64,000 bases of DNA from Stenopsyche tienmushanensis (GCA_008973525.1 WACJ01000104.1:434001-498000); one strand, 5' to 3'; counted from the first letter of the stretch, positions 44,801-58,405 are shown. Notes: generated from the sequence alone by a model not told the origin. Made by a program: numbers and translations.

Positions 44801-46418
44801 AATTATAATTTCAAGAACAAATTTGTTAATCTAGTGTCATGTTTGTATGTATTATTCATAAATAACAATGAGACTATTACGACAAATTTGACCCTTTTAG
44901 CGCCGAGCAATGAAATATCGTCCCCTGTAAGCACTTGCATAAAACGACGATATATCGTTGCATTTCAACATTAACTCTATGGATATGACAATTCAGAGAC
45001 AGAGACGGGTGTCTTGCGTTTCATCATACACTCATATTGGTAGCAATATCGTGGTGAAAAGGCACCTATACACGTTTAAATGCAGAACGAGATGCCCGTT
45101 TTTTTAAATAAATTATCGAATGTACTGTACAAGATATACATTTTCATAAGCGTTTATTTATAATATGGGAATAACCTTTAATATCATCTATAAGAATTAT
45201 TTTAAATCATTAAATACACACAAATAAGAACACTATATATTTCAAAAAGCATATCTTTCTGTTCACAATTCACTGTCTATTTGTTACGAACGAAATTAAA
45301 GAACAGATATCTAGTAGTCGAAGCTCGATTGTTCGTGTTATCTTGCGAACAGGAGTTTGTTTTGATAATTAAGATACTCGCATCATTATTATCGTTGACC
45401 AATTTTGTTATTCCCCCTTCACTGTTCTGGAGTGGCGTCATTAGTCGAGTATCAGCACTTCTTTGCAAGATCTACTCCTTCAGAAGTAAACTGGCAGACT
45501 TGCCCGCTAATCCTCTCCTTTTATTTTCGCAACACTTTAATAGGCAACAATAGCTGAACAACAGAAAGCAGATGCCGTGCAAGTTAAATATTAAGAAATA
45601 TTTCGAAAAAATGAACCAATATTGTGTGTTATCAACAGTGTTAAGATTAATTTATTGAGCTTGATTCATTTTCATGCTCGTTACACGCTGCGGCGGAGCT
45701 GACAGAAAAGTGGATTTACATTAGAGCATAGAAAATCTGCTCTCCGGTTCGAATGGTTTAATATAAATGATTTATCATTATAATAGTGTCCCCACAAACG
45801 GTCCACTGCATAATGGAGATTGGAGGATTTAGCCACCAATGAAATTGATGAATTGTTAGAGAAACGAGAATTAAACGAAGAAGAATTTATTGATATAGCT
45901 AAAACAGTTTCGCCTAAAATTAATAGCGATACCGAAAGTACTGATTCAAATTGAACGCTTACTGCAAAAACAATAAAAGACCGCAAATGGCAAGATATAT
46001 ATAAATGCAATTCCTAAATAGTGATCCGTTTAATGAGAAATCAAACAATGTGTTATTAAGTATGAAGAGATTTGAAGAGAAGAATCTCAAAATAAATAGA
46101 CAAACACGGATTAATGATTTCTTTATACGGCCGGTGGAATATGACAGAGATGCAATAAAAACCATCAAAAAGTAGAAATAAAACTATTATATGACAGAAA
46201 ATATTAGTACTAATATTTTCTAGCTATAGTGACATTAAATAATATGTTATATCTGTTTCATAATAAGTTTCACTAAATTTTCAAAAGTAATATTATTTCA
46301 TTAATATTTCTAAAAAAAAAAAACATATTCCCTCTTCTATGCATTTGTTAGTCTTATTTTACACGGCAATCTAGCAGAGTGTATCTTCTGCGTTAAACGA
46401 GGGATGCGTGTACTTCCA
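44801..46418. other. Non-coding sequence, no gene seen
   Basis: Returns to AT-rich composition. A hint of the CATCAT-repeat word (CCACAAACGGTCCACTGCAT) is at 45791. No coding sequence recognised. Confidence 0.35.
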
Positions 46419-46510
46419 TTTCGTATATTCATCTCCTTGTTTATTTGATATTGAAGGCAGCATAATCTTCAAGTTTCATTTAAAAAGTTTACCCAACGTG
46501 TCTCCTGGAT
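46419..46510 (+). repeat. CATCAT-headed repeat, fragment
   Basis: TTCATCTCCTTGTTTATTTG-ATATTGAAGGCAGCAT to AGTTTCATTTAAAAAGTTTA matches the middle of the copies at 33125 and 52327. Confidence 0.6.
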
Positions 46511-46966
46511 AGGGAATCCAATCTTGAGTCAAAATTTCAATCCCGGGATTTCGGAATAGCATTAGACCATCCCGGGATCCCGGGATCGGGACTTAAAACA
46601 GTTTAAGGAATTACATTGATAAATTTGATCAAAAATTACTAATAAGTCCATGTGTTTAATATAAAAAATAACTTGAAGACAAAAGAATTTTATTTATTTA
46701 AGAAAAAATAAAAATACAATTCAAAACAAGATAAATAAAACACTAAAAAATTACAATATTATTTTGAAGATATGCCCGAAGTAACATTAAAGCATCGACT
46801 GTTTATTCATTTAGTTTGGATCTGATTTTGGAATTTTACAAATTTGATTATTTGTAATTGACAAAAATACTTAAGTCTTCAGTTTTCTTTAAATACGGTA
46901 TCATTTTTGTTATTTCTATTGTTTTCTATGACCTTTAACAGGATAGCGTCAACAATAGATTTGTGC

Positions 46967-47220
46967 TTACTTTTTTTTTGTACGAGTTCAAATTGGAACA
47001 CAAAAAAGTAAATGATCGATTTGTAAAAGAACAATTCATAATTTGGGTTCGGTAATATGAATTTCGTTAATGAGCCTCGAGGAAGACCCAAGACTGTTGT
47101 TAGTGTTGAAGATTTAAAAGCCACAGTGGAAGCCAATCCACATGCGAAAATTTGAGTACATGTTTGTGATTAAAATTGCGTCTATTTCTTGACATCCTGT
47201 TTTAATAGGAAAGGTTAAAG
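46967..47220 (+). mobile_element. mariner transposase N-terminal fragment
   Basis: YEFKLEHKK followed by NEPRGRPKTVVSVEDLKATV and EANPHAKI: the linker and second helix-turn-helix of a mariner transposase, then a stop. Confidence 0.75.
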
Positions 47221-47265
47221 AAGTTAGTGACGCACGATTAGGGGTCCCAAATATTAGTAAAATCT

Positions 47266-47700
47266 TTCCCTATCGGTGATGTATTTACTACACCTCGACT
47301 CTAATAATGGGAATATCGATATGAAATATAATAGATACGGGGTTCAGAATTTTTGTATTCTTCCGTAATACAATTACAAATCACATCAAAGTATTATAGT
47401 ATATAAGAATTCATCTGCAGCGACAAAAATAAATAATTTGTCGGGAAATCGGGAATTTTACGAGTTTTAGTCCTTGTCTCAGCAGAAAGGAATTTTATCA
47501 GTCAAATTGATGGTGTTATACGAAAATGGAGGCTCACACGGTCATCAATTCGAACTAGCATTTGAATATCTGATGACGATACCTCCAACGAGTTTGGTGC
47601 ATTTTCAGCAGCAGGTTCCCTGGCTACCAAAATCAAATTCAGAATAAGTGACGAAACAGTCGATGTTTAATGTTACTTCGGGCATATTTTCAAAATAATG
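47266..47700 (+). mobile_element. hAT-derived dispersed repeat, copy 2
   Basis: Same unit as 38852. Best preserved end: FEYLMTIPPTS then, one frame over, AFSAAGSLATKIKFRISDET and VDV, the hAT dimerisation domain. Confidence 0.8.
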
Positions 47701-50520
47701 TTTGAATTTTTTAGTTTATCTATTTTTATCTTTTCTTAAATAAATAAAATTCTTTCGCCTTCAGATTATTTTTTATAGACATAATACATTAATCTTTCTC
47801 AAAACCATTTCAACAACCGGCTCTTGCGAGCCGGTACAAACCTATGACCATAAAATTTATTTTGATTCTCGTTGTATTGGATATGTTTTGGTCTCTCTCT
47901 GTCTTTAAAAATTCAAATAAGTCTGAAAAAAGTTTGTAATACAATAAATTCTCCTTCAAAGCGTTAATATATGAACAGATGAGCCAATTAAATGTTTTTA
48001 TCGTTCGTTCGAATCGATTGTATTTGGGAAAACCAGTTTATAATATGATCGTCAACTGATTTGTGATTTACATTTTACCGGTCGTTTTTATGGTCAACAA
48101 TGATAATTGGAGGAAAATGTCGACGGTTTGCTCTTCAGAAATTTCGAATCGAGAACGCTTCGACATTTCTTCGAATGGCAACGAACGTCGGTAATAGTGC
48201 AATCTGTGAAAAATAAAATATGCACACGCTCAACCTTGGCCGGACTGTTAAAATATATTCATTTGCATTTAATTATGCGTTTTCAATTAAATTCGTATGC
48301 ATAATTAATATAACACAAGCAGGCACTGTTGATCAATTATTTTTTAATTGACTTCCAGGAAAGTTCGAAAGGGGAACGAATCCAAAGGTTTGTACATACT
48401 CTATTTTAAGGTTATGAATAAGCAGCTTTTAATTAGAGTGATAATCCAATTTTGACACAGCGATAAATCAATAAATCGAACGCATTTTAATAATAAATAA
48501 TCAATATGGAAACAATCTCTTTTTATTATTAAAAATTAATTTGCTTATACTTTTTAACGTCCATATGGCAAATATTAATGTTTTCCCTCATAATCTCTTG
48601 TTCTAAAAAAATGCCATGGACGGCTCCAAAGCAAGTTCTTCAATGTTAAAGACATTCATCTTGCACATAAAAGCAGTTACAGAGTATATTTTTACTCACT
48701 CAGGTGATGCAATCGACTTGTAGAGATGCCGTCACTAAACAAACATAGAGACATGTTTAAAATTATTTATGCGTCTATCTAGCTTCATTGGTTTCAAATA
48801 AGAATGCAAATAACAGACTAAAAAACGACCATTGACGCAATGACTTTTAAATGACATATATTACTTTTTTAACATAATAACAGCAACGGACATCTACAAT
48901 CGTATTTTATTATTAAACAATGCCATCGAATAAATATAAATAAAATTATTTTTATGCTTTTCAGCGCAACTTGTTTGAAATGAAGAATTTAAAATATAAT
49001 GTTTTTAAAAGTGAACGCCTGAAATTATATTAAACAAAAATATTAATTGACCGTATTTTTATATATTTATTAAATATATATATTATCAATTTTATTTATC
49101 ACTTTATATCAAATGCATTAATTAAATATTTGTTCGTTTTTAACAACGAATAATTTATGGCCATAAAATTGAAGGATGAATGCCAAATACTTCAAAAATC
49201 AAAAAGATGCTCAGAGCTCAATTGATTGTCCATGACCTGATATTAAAAATATTATAATTAATCATTGAATACTAATTGGAAAATTTGTAATATTAATACA
49301 AAATCAACATGCTGAATTGTATTGATATTGATGATGAAGATTCAACTCCCGCTGAGAAGAATATATTTATTATTTGCTGTAAATAGTCGTTATCAGAACA
49401 TAATCATTATAACATTTAAAAGTTCTTATTATAATAATCTGTTATTATTATACAAACATTTTGAAGAAAAGATAAAATTTACACTGCGTATTGTTGAACA
49501 ACTGATAGCAAATTATGATTTTCAGCCGACGATATCTAAATCATTCTAATCACAATTTTAACGTCATCGGGCATGAACTCTGTTTAGGTAAATATTGTTG
49601 GAATGTTTTTAATAATAATTGTATTATAAACAAATGCATGATGTTAATGCTGTATTTAAACTTTATAAACGGTATTGGGATTGATGCTAATTCGTCGTAA
49701 TAAATTCAACATATAAAATGCACACAAAGAGCATGAATCACACGGAGGAAAACGTTCACCCCGTTGTTAATATATATAAAGTAAAGAATGTGCATAAATG
49801 CTTCTCATTCATGCTATTAAGATATAAATCATTTAAAAAAAATTATTAAAAACTGAGAAATAAGCTTATTTTCAATTTGATTCATTATGATAAGACATTT
49901 TTGTATTTAAAATATATTTCTTCCAATCTTTAGATCACTGATAGACTGCAGATATTTTTACATAGTTCTGAGAAACGACTTATTTTTCTTATCTGAAATT
50001 TGTATAAAATCTGCAAAAATAAATTAATATCAGTATTAATATTTATTCCAATCTATAGATAAATATCTGAAATAGTTTAATAACACACAAAAAAAAAACA
50101 ACATATAAGATAACAAATCACATTATGACAAGACAATTGAAATGAATAGTATGAAAATATTTTTAAAAAAGTAAATAATTATAAAAGATGCCGCTAGATG
50201 ACACTAATAACCTTTCTGAAAGTGTTGTCATTCAAAATACATAGATGGTGTTGCCTGTAATTAAAAAAAAGAGCAAATTGAAAAAATCACTATCGTTGCT
50301 TAATTCATAAAAATTAAATAATTCATTTAAACATTTGATAAAAATCCAAAAAATAGCCATTTATTAATACATTGTTATTTTAAATATTAACCTTTTTTTT
50401 ATCATAATACGTTTATAATATAATTATTATGATACGAGTATATTTTAATTGCTTCAACAACTCCGTTGAATAGCATTCGACTTTCAAATAAAACGAATGA
50501 GCCATTCTTTCTGTAGTTTG
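47701..50520. other. Non-coding AT-rich sequence
   Basis: No recognisable coding sequence; small frames (48107-48304, 49322-49549, 49515-49700) lack any family signal. Confidence 0.35.
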
Positions 50521-50603
50521 GTTTCATTTTTTAGGGTTGTTCATTAAAAATAGTAATAATACAAGTTTAAGAGTAAAAGAGACGACCTTGACCCTGAATC
50601 GAT

Positions 50604-50636
50604 CACGTGCATATTTGAGGTTATGTCGAGCACGTG
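50604..50636. promoter_or_regulatory. Pair of CACGTG E-boxes
   Basis: Perfect CACGTG at 50604-50609 and 50631-50636, inside a locally CpG-rich patch (50580-50770). Such boxes bind bHLH factors; no gene start is identified nearby. Confidence 0.3.
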
Positions 50637-50859
50637 ACAGGGATTACATAAAGGGAGAGTTGTTGTGTGCGCAAGCGCGCGCGTCCCGACCCTTCTGCGC
50701 TTGTGCACTTCTGCATGCGTGCTGCGTGAACGTGTACGTCTGGCGCTCATCGACGATGTCCTAGCGCAATTTTTTCAAATAAATTATTTTGATGAAATCT
50801 TTTAAAGACAAAGCATCTTAATCTTTTTTTTGACGATTCAAAACATCCCGCAGCGGAGA

Positions 50860-51260
50860 GGTTGGATAGGAGTATAAAAGGGTAGCTTCAATTCGGATCA
50901 GAACTCGCTAGAGTTCAAGCCTGAATTCGAGTTTTAATTCGAATTGGAATTCTAGTAGGAAATTTGAACTGGGATTCGGGTCAGAACTCAGGAGAGATCG
51001 ACTGGAATTCGATTCGAGCTTGAATTCAATCAAGACGGGGTTCGGTCGGCTTTGAGAGTGCAGCCTGCGATGAGGATAACTGACCTTCGAGAATTCCGCC
51101 GAGGGTCTACGTTACACTATGATTATTGAGAAAAATTAAAAATAGACGAAGATATTCGAATAGAACGAAACACAATCAAAAAATATATTTTAAAATCATT
51201 TTGGTTTTGTAATGTGAGGTGAAGACACTAGGGTCTCTAAACTCCCGCGAGTTATTCAAG
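50860..51260 (+). mobile_element. LTR-like or promoter-like block with TATA box and GAATTC-rich repeats
   Basis: GGAGTATAAAAGGG at about 50871 is followed by two imperfect repeats starting ATTCGGATCAGAACTC and ATTCGGGTCAGAACTC, many AATTCGA words, then GTCTCTAAACTCCCGCGAG. Composition and a strong TATA fit an LTR U3-R region, but no partner LTR or pol was seen. Confidence 0.35.
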
Positions 51261-51294
51261 ATGATCGCCGCTCTTATGTGGATTTGTTCTATAT

Positions 51295-51540
51295 TTGGTC
51301 GCGGAAGCTGACGATGGAAACATTCCCGTTTTAACTATTATTTTATTCAATGCGAAGGGAAGATACAGTTTCGAGATTACAAACGAGTCTAGCTGCGAGA
51401 ATTATTCTTCCATGACAGGAAGAGAAGAATACAGATGGATGTCGTTGTTAACTAGACGAAATGCGTCTGCAGGAAGAAAATATGTCACTGTTAGTTTGAC
51501 ACATTGCATTCGAAGGAAAACAGAAATATTTCTTTGCTAA
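51295..51540 (+). CDS. Unrecognised 81-codon frame next to the LTR-like block
   Basis: Encodes a polar product (NGKGRYSFEIT-like core, RREEYRWMSLL-like region). I do not recognise it. It could be a retroelement gag remnant because it follows the TATA-bearing block directly, or chance. Confidence 0.2.
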   Translation: MVAEADDGNIPVLTIILFNAKGRYSFEITNESSCENYSSMTGREEYRWMSLLTRRNASAGRKYVTVSLTHCIRRKTEIFLC

Positions 51541-52326
51541 TTTGAGGCGAGTTGCATTTGTATAGCTCAACAATACGGTTTTGGCGCTATCATTTTGTCC
51601 ACGTAACATGATATTTTAATATTTTTAAAACGAGCTTTTCAGATCACAATTTGGGTTTATTAATCAATTCATAACAAAACGACTTTTTCAAAAATATATA
51701 AGCCATGTCAAATAGGGTATGAGCATTGATAAAAAATGCATAAGAGTGTGTAAATATTTATATATTTTATTTCAATTATATTGACATCAAATAAGTATAT
51801 TGATGATTGATTGTCGCTTTGCTGTCATTATTTATAGTGATGATTATAAAATTAATGAATGTGTATGTATGTATGATATAAGAAAAATAATTGATTTTTA
51901 AAGAATATTGTGTTAGGACATATTCGGTCGGGGGTGGATAAGGTGGTGGGGGGGGCGCGTGCGTGCTGTACGAGGAACACAGCTGAGCTAGCCGCAAGTC
52001 TGTTTGCAATCTCTACGCTGCTCCGGCAAACGAGCCCTTATCTCGCGCAGCATAGGGGCTATTCACCTCTGCACCTAAAACCTAAAGACACCCTACACCT
52101 TCATATAAATTCATTAATTATTTACTAGGCATGCATATTTAACGATTCTTGTAAAAATTAATATCAGAATCCACAACATATACGACATAAATGAAACACT
52201 AGAAATATATATCACTCTTTCGATGCAGCTTTAAATTTGATTAAATTAATTCCAAATAATATTAGTAAAACAAAATTAAGACACAATATATATAGAAAAC
52301 AAAGATAGTGAGGAATGTAGTAAAAC

Positions 52327-52800
52327 ACCATCATCATATTGGAGCTACAAACAGTCCACTACAGAGCTAGAGCTTTTTTGAGATACATCCATCTCGTATA
52401 CATCATATATTCACCTCCTCGTTTGTTTGATATTGAAGGTAGCATGACCTTCGAGTTTCATTTAGAATGCTCAACCGGCGGGTCACTTGGATGAATATAT
52501 TAAAAGATTTGAAAAGGCTGAGCAGTTTTTCTCGAAAGACTGAAAAACTATTTGAGACGACCTTTCTGATTTGACTGAAAAGTGCTTCCCGAAATACAGA
52601 GGGTCCAGTCCCTTTTTTCCTCGCAAGGGCGTTGCCGGACTAAGGTGGAGTCCTACACGATTCTTAGTTGTATCTCAAATTCGCTCGTACACTAACTGAG
52701 GGTATCTCTCCATCCAAGTGTAACTTATCCAAGCAAATTTGAGATTAGGTGATTTCCTCTTCCAGGTTGATCTTCCCAGTTCGTTGATTTCAAAGCGATA
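52327..52800 (+). repeat. CATCAT-headed dispersed repeat, copy 2
   Basis: Longest copy: CACCATCATCATATTGGAGC-TACAAACAGTCCACTACAGA, TTCACCTCCTCGTTTGTTTG, ATATTGAAGGTAGCATGACC and CCTCGCAAGGGCGTTGCCG. Confidence 0.7.
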
Positions 52801-52846
52801 TAGAAAGTTATTTTACCACAATTAATATAATCATATAATAACCTCT

Positions 52847-52977
52847 TTAACTCTTTCAGACCTGAATTATTTTTTTCATCCGATGGCAAATTCCATGTAT
52901 CTAAAGTATAATAAGGAGAATATAAAAAAATATATATTTATGTCTACAATTGTGCACGCCAGGTCTGAAAGGGTTAA
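52847..52977. mobile_element. piggyBac-like MITE, copy 2
   Basis: 123-bp element (52851-52973) between TTAA sites, about 90% like the 11872 copy by eye. Right tip read inward is TTAACCCTTTCAGACC, the CCC(T)-type tip expected of piggyBac relatives. Confidence 0.82.
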
Positions 52978-54560
52978 TGTAGAAAATTGTCTAAAAAAAA
53001 TTAGAAACCCTCCTTCAAAATGTGAAAGTAATGTAAATGCTGTAATATGACAGGATTGCTGAGGAAGCAAAACTGAAACTGTTTTTGAATGATAATGGTC
53101 AAAAAGCACATTTCCATAACAAGGGATATGTTTTTAAAATAATATTTTGTATGAAAATAGTGTTAAAGAGATCAGATACGGTTATAAGATATAGCATAAA
53201 ATATCGATGGAATAATGGAGTAAAAATATAAATAACGATTTAGCTGTGTCGTCTTAGCAGTGTGTAGTCTACTGAAGCGAAATGTTTAGAAATACTACGA
53301 ATTTCTGGGAAATATGCTTCGAGTATCCAGTTTTACCATTACCAAACAACGTCAACTTCTACATGGCGCCAATTCAACTTCCTAACGGGGAGGTCATCCA
53401 ACGTGCTGACTTATTCATGCAACTGCACTGGATGTCATTGACATGATCATTTCGAAACTCCACATTCGTGGCCACGGGACTCAACTATGAAGAAGCGACT
53501 ACTAAATCGGACCAAATATTGGAGAATCACATTCTTGAAAAAAGCCATCAAATTGATATAAAACCCAGCACGATTTCAGATTTGGAGATGTGCTGTGCCA
53601 GCCATTGGATGAATACTATTCTTCCAAAATACAATTCCAGTAGACTGTAATTGCAATCCATTAGGAATCACATTCCATGATGACTTTTGAAGCGTTCCAA
53701 TAATCCTTTACTAATTACAAAGTCTCATTTTTGTTATCTACACGTTAAACAACATTGCTTTCATGGCCAATATAGGCCCAGAAATAGGTATATGCCTGTT
53801 TATTTCCTGAAGAAATCACATGAATAAAGCTTCCTCTATCTCTTGATGTTCAGATTTCTTTAAAGTTTGTCTCTTGACTGGCCGGTCCAGAAGTCGGCCA
53901 GAGTCTCACTCTTTTCTTTAAATGTTAATGTTTTTGTTTTTGGGTTGATGAAGACATTGCGATACATCACTAAAATTACGACAGTAATTCGTAAACGCGC
54001 ACACCGTGCCGCAAGCAAACTGAAATCGTGGGGCACACATCAAGGTACTGCGAACGAGTTGCAACTTCTTCAACCATACATCGACGAACCTTTGGCGTAC
54101 ATATGTACTATACTTGGCATGTCAGATTACAGTGGGCGCCGGATTAGACAGGAGCAGGTTGCCGCGAGTCGACTTAAGCGGTATAATTAATTTCCATAAA
54201 CAAGTATGTATGTATTTTTTATTTGATATTGTGCGATTGATTCTCTTTTATTTATCATCGGACTGCAATATTATGAAGCACACATTTAGTTTTAACAAAG
54301 AAAAGAACGGGCGTACAAATATTGGACAAGTTTGTGGAATTTCGTTTCGAATAATTGCACAATATAAAAACAACAACATTTATCGCTAATTTAAAGATAA
54401 GCCATGAAAAATAATACGATTCGAGCCATTTCTAACAATTTTTTGTTTAAATAACAAAAACAATGTTAACAATTACATACGAAGACGATTCAAATATAAT
54501 CTATACATACATTTATTCCATTGGATAGGAAGCTTTTTGATTTCGTTTCGAATAACGCAC
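52978..54560. other. Non-coding, several short unassigned frames
   Basis: Frames at 53468-53650 and 53867-54190 have no recognised domain. They may be eroded transposon sequence. Confidence 0.3.
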
Positions 54561-54589
54561 AATTATTCGTTTTCTCAACCAAGTGAAGT

Positions 54590-54770
54590 GATCTGAAATC
54601 AAGTGAAATTTTGAGAGGACACTATTTGGTGATGCTACTCTAAGTAAGACCCAAGTGTTTGATTGGGCCCAAAAGTTTCATGAAGGTCTGAAAGTCGAGA
54701 AACAATCTGCTGGAAAAGTAATGGCTACGGTATTTTGGGATTCAAAGGGTATTTTATTGATTGCTTGTTG
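54590..54770 (+). mobile_element. mariner transposase fragment
   Basis: GDATLSKTQVFDWAQKFHEG then KVEKQSAGKVMATVFWDSKG and ILLID: N-terminal helix joined to the block before the second catalytic Asp, with the middle missing. Confidence 0.75.
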
Positions 54771-55007
54771 GCTGCTTATCGTAACAAGCCGATGGACTCG
54801 TGGTGGCAGGGATCTCGCCTTTGATTTTTAGCCTAACCGATTGCTTTTCTTTTCTCCATCGCACCTTCTGGTGCAAGTAGTCTGAAGTTAGTCTTCCTCG
54901 CGGAATCTCGTCTCCACTAAAGGGCGGAAAGCACTCTGGCAAACAGCTGTCTGATCGATCTCACGTTGTCCTTCTTCTGCATGACAACGCGCACAGCAGC
55001 CGTAACT

Positions 55008-55340
55008 CGTTATCATCATCACAGTACATAACTACATCCAATTCACGTGTAACATACATGCACCTCCTCATTCGCTCGATATTGAAGGTAGCATAACTTC
55101 CGAGTTTTATTTAGAACAGTTGCCCAGCGGGTTTCCTGAACGAACGTAATTTATTTATTTATTTATTATGTTGTAGTAATGATGGTCGCTTTCGCGATTG
55201 TCTCGATGGGGAGTGTGGGAGGTTTGTAAAGCCTGAGCAGATTTCCTCGGGAGACGGTGAAAAACTACTCTAGACTATTGATTCCACTGGAAAGGACTTT
55301 CTTTCCTCGCTAGGGCGTTGCCGAGCTATACCTGAAGACA
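55008..55340 (+). repeat. CATCAT-headed dispersed repeat, copy 3
   Basis: ATCATCATCACAGTACATAA, CACCTCCTCATTCGCTCGAT, TTTCGCGATTGTCTCGATGG and CTTTCCTCGCTAGGGCGTTG, interrupted by a short TTTA microsatellite at 55150. Confidence 0.7.
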
Positions 55341-56330
55341 TACGTGACATTTAAGTGTGTGCTGTATGTGTAATATTGATTGGGCTAAGAATTCTACTGA
55401 CTATATTCTACGTACTATATAGATCCTATACTAATACTGGATACTATAAATATAACTGACGATTTATACAATTGACAGACACACATATAAGAAGATATTA
55501 ATTGATTATGCAAAGAATACGCATATCATAGCATAGTTACATTTCAAAGGTTATGCACGTGATGCGTGTTCATAGGTAGGCAACCATTGATTGTAAAATG
55601 AGAGTAGTATAGAATAAATATAATAGTACGTACAGTGATGGACTTAATGGTTGGTAATCTATGTAATTTGGTAATATAAAAGTTCATGATAAAATACTGA
55701 TCGTTAAGAATTGTTTGTCAATTGACAAATGAAAACCTGATTGTTGCAATGACTATTTAACAACAAATGTAGAAATACTTACATTGATAATTACGAGTTA
55801 TTTGCTTTTTGGCGCCGAAAACAAGTTTATTGTGATGACTATTTACTATTTGATGTCTGCAATAGAATTAGAAAATAGAAAAGAATATCCTGGAGCGGAG
55901 AATATATAAAACGTCTTACAGTTCAGATTTGGTCCCATGTGATTCCCGTATGTTTATAGAGGCATTAGGAGGGCAACGATTTCAAGCCAACGCTGCGGTT
56001 GAACAATACGTGCTTAATTGATTTTCGGTGCAGCCGCCTTCTTTCTTTAATTGCGGGATCAAAAAGCTTCATATCCGATGGAATAAATGTTTTTCTAATG
56101 AAAAGAACTACGTAGAAAAATAATACACTCCATTTATGTTTTTATATATCACTAATAAATTTGTACAGCAAAATTCCGGTTTATATTTGAATCCCCTCGA
56201 ATTATAGAATTTTGTTACGATTATTATTTTGCAATGCGGGATTTTGTCATGGACGTCGAATTGAGCGTTTATATAAAAAAAAATTAAATAAAAAAAGGAT
56301 TAAATATAAATTGGAATTTACGATGCGCAT
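55341..56330. other. Non-coding sequence, no gene seen
   Basis: AT-rich; no recognisable feature before composition shifts near 56.3 kb. Confidence 0.35.
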
Positions 56331-57500
56331 GGTGTATGGGCGCACGGCGTCCCTCTTCAATGCAGATATAACGGCATAGAGGCGAATATCGTTTGACAGT
56401 TCATTTCTCGCTTGTAAGCCGATGGCTCTGGTCCATAATTCATTTCGCATAGTATTTTCACTTTCGAACGAGCAATCGTAATCGAACAGTAACAAGTAGT
56501 CCTTCGTTTATGTTTTTGCGAGGCGTAGTCGACACGACACACCGACGGGTCCCCTCGAGACAAAGGAAAAACGGGCGAATCCGCGAACCTCACACAAAGG
56601 ACCCGAAACACATTTAATTGCCCCGAATAAATATAATTTCGTTTTGAGTGTGTTCCGTTTTTGAAAAGTCGAGCCGCGATCGCAGCCGCCGCGTCCGCGT
56701 TATTTAATCCGCGTCGATAAAATCGCCGAATAATATTGTTATTGTGTTGTGAATTAAACGTTCCCGGAATGAACGGGAGCGTTTTCTAGCATCTCTAAGG
56801 AACGTGTTTGTTTTTCGGTGAGTACAATCCAAATTTAAATCGCACTTACATTGCTGCCATACAAAACGCCGCTGTCAGTTGATTGCAAATAAATCGTCTT
56901 AAGGCGCGATCTAACGACCATCATCGATGAATTCGAAACAATCGAATTTGCGACCATTAAAAAAGCCGCGCGGCCGCCGCTATTTATTTATTATGTCATG
57001 CATCAGCTGTTATTTTAATTTTATCATAAATCTTGCACATCATCCGCCATATCTTATCGCTGTGAAATACGCCCGTCGTTTAAATTAAAAAAAAAATCAA
57101 TGTTTCATCACGTGAATTTAAATTATCGACGCGTAATTGCGCTCTATTGTTAAATGCGACATGTTATTCGGTTCAAGATTGGCTTTCATTGTATGTTTGC
57201 ATTGGAAGATAAGTCCCTATTGCGGCGCTTATCGAATCCACGCTGAGATAAAACGGGGATGATTTATGATTTTAGAGGCGTATGCTGATAAAAAAAATAT
57301 TAGCCACGGCAGTTCGGTCCGAATGTCATTTTTTATTTTGTATTTTAAAAGCGCCGACGTAAAATATAGATTTGACCGTTTTAATACCTGGCCGTTTTTA
57401 ATTTGAATTTTCGACTGACAGCTAACGGGCGCCGGGCGAAGCGCGCTGTTTTATCGACGCGGCGGAATTCGTTACGAATTCATATTTTTGTCTTGAAAAA
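56330..57500 (+). promoter_or_regulatory. CpG-rich tract with likely non-coding first exon and splice donor
   Basis: CpG-rich words (GAGCCGCGATCGCAGCCGCC, GCGTCCGCG) stand out from the flanks. At 56817 TTTTTCG is followed by GTGAGT, a near-perfect donor with no open frame before it. This suggests the promoter and 5'UTR exon of a + strand gene whose coding part lies beyond the window or far downstream (inference). Confidence 0.4.
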
Positions 57501-58405
57501 CGAGATATTTTAATGTGTTTCGTAATTATTGAGCGGTAATAAGTTCATTAGTGTATATTAGAATAATGGCTCCAATTTTTTCTAAATATAGAGTTATCTT
57601 TCTACAAGTCGTTGACGCATATTAGACCGGATGATTATGTGTATTTATATTTGTACATTGTTAATGATCGAGTGCAACAAGAATCCAAAGTGAATGGTAT
57701 TTGTTGAACAAGAGTAGTCGTTGGATGATGTAGGTCAAAATGGCAATGGAAGGTATTGAGTAATTTGGAATAATAGTCCAGTTTTGAGCCTCCGCTCCCA
57801 TTACATAATTGAAACTGGACATTGAAAGAAATGATAATCGGTCGAGGCTCTTTCTTTGTCGTGGCAACCTTCGATGTGCACAACTAGACTATTGACCTTA
57901 GATTGCTCGTCTGGCATTTGTCTTCAGGTGTTTCTTTGTTGATTATTGGTCTTCTTTGACTGGTCGCATTGACGTCTAATAGACCTTCATTCAACTTCCA
58001 ATCTGTGATTATTCGAAGGTAATTGAGCCAAAGTCGTCGTTTCTTTTCCTGAAATTAACGACCATGATACTCATGTGAATTTCGACGTCCAATTTATTAA
58101 TTTGAATGACATTATATTCTATTTTATTTAATAAAAAAAGCACTCAAAAATGTTATCATATCAATTCTATACATCATGTTATGTAAAAAATAACAAGACA
58201 AAGCTTCATTTTCAACATCTCATATACCCAACCAAAGATGATATAAATCGTTCAAAAAATAGGGTGTACATGAACGTTCGGAATTCATAGATGAGAATTA
58301 TGAGAAATGCCATAACTCTTACAAAATAATATAACTGTATAATAATTTTTAGTTTTTGTATTAAGATTGAAGACATTGTAATAAAAGTTCTCAAGTAGAA
58401 AATTT
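57501..58405. other. Non-coding sequence, no gene seen
   Basis: Two overlapping reverse-strand frames (57635-57883) have no recognised family. Confidence 0.3.

Noticed and set aside
44446..44808. 120-codon Arg-rich frame
   Set aside because: Composition follows from CpG-rich DNA; an open frame also exists on the opposite strand over the same bases; no domain.
56247..56611. Two minus-strand frames at the CpG-rich tract
   Set aside because: No family resemblance and no splice support; the promoter-like reading on + is simpler.
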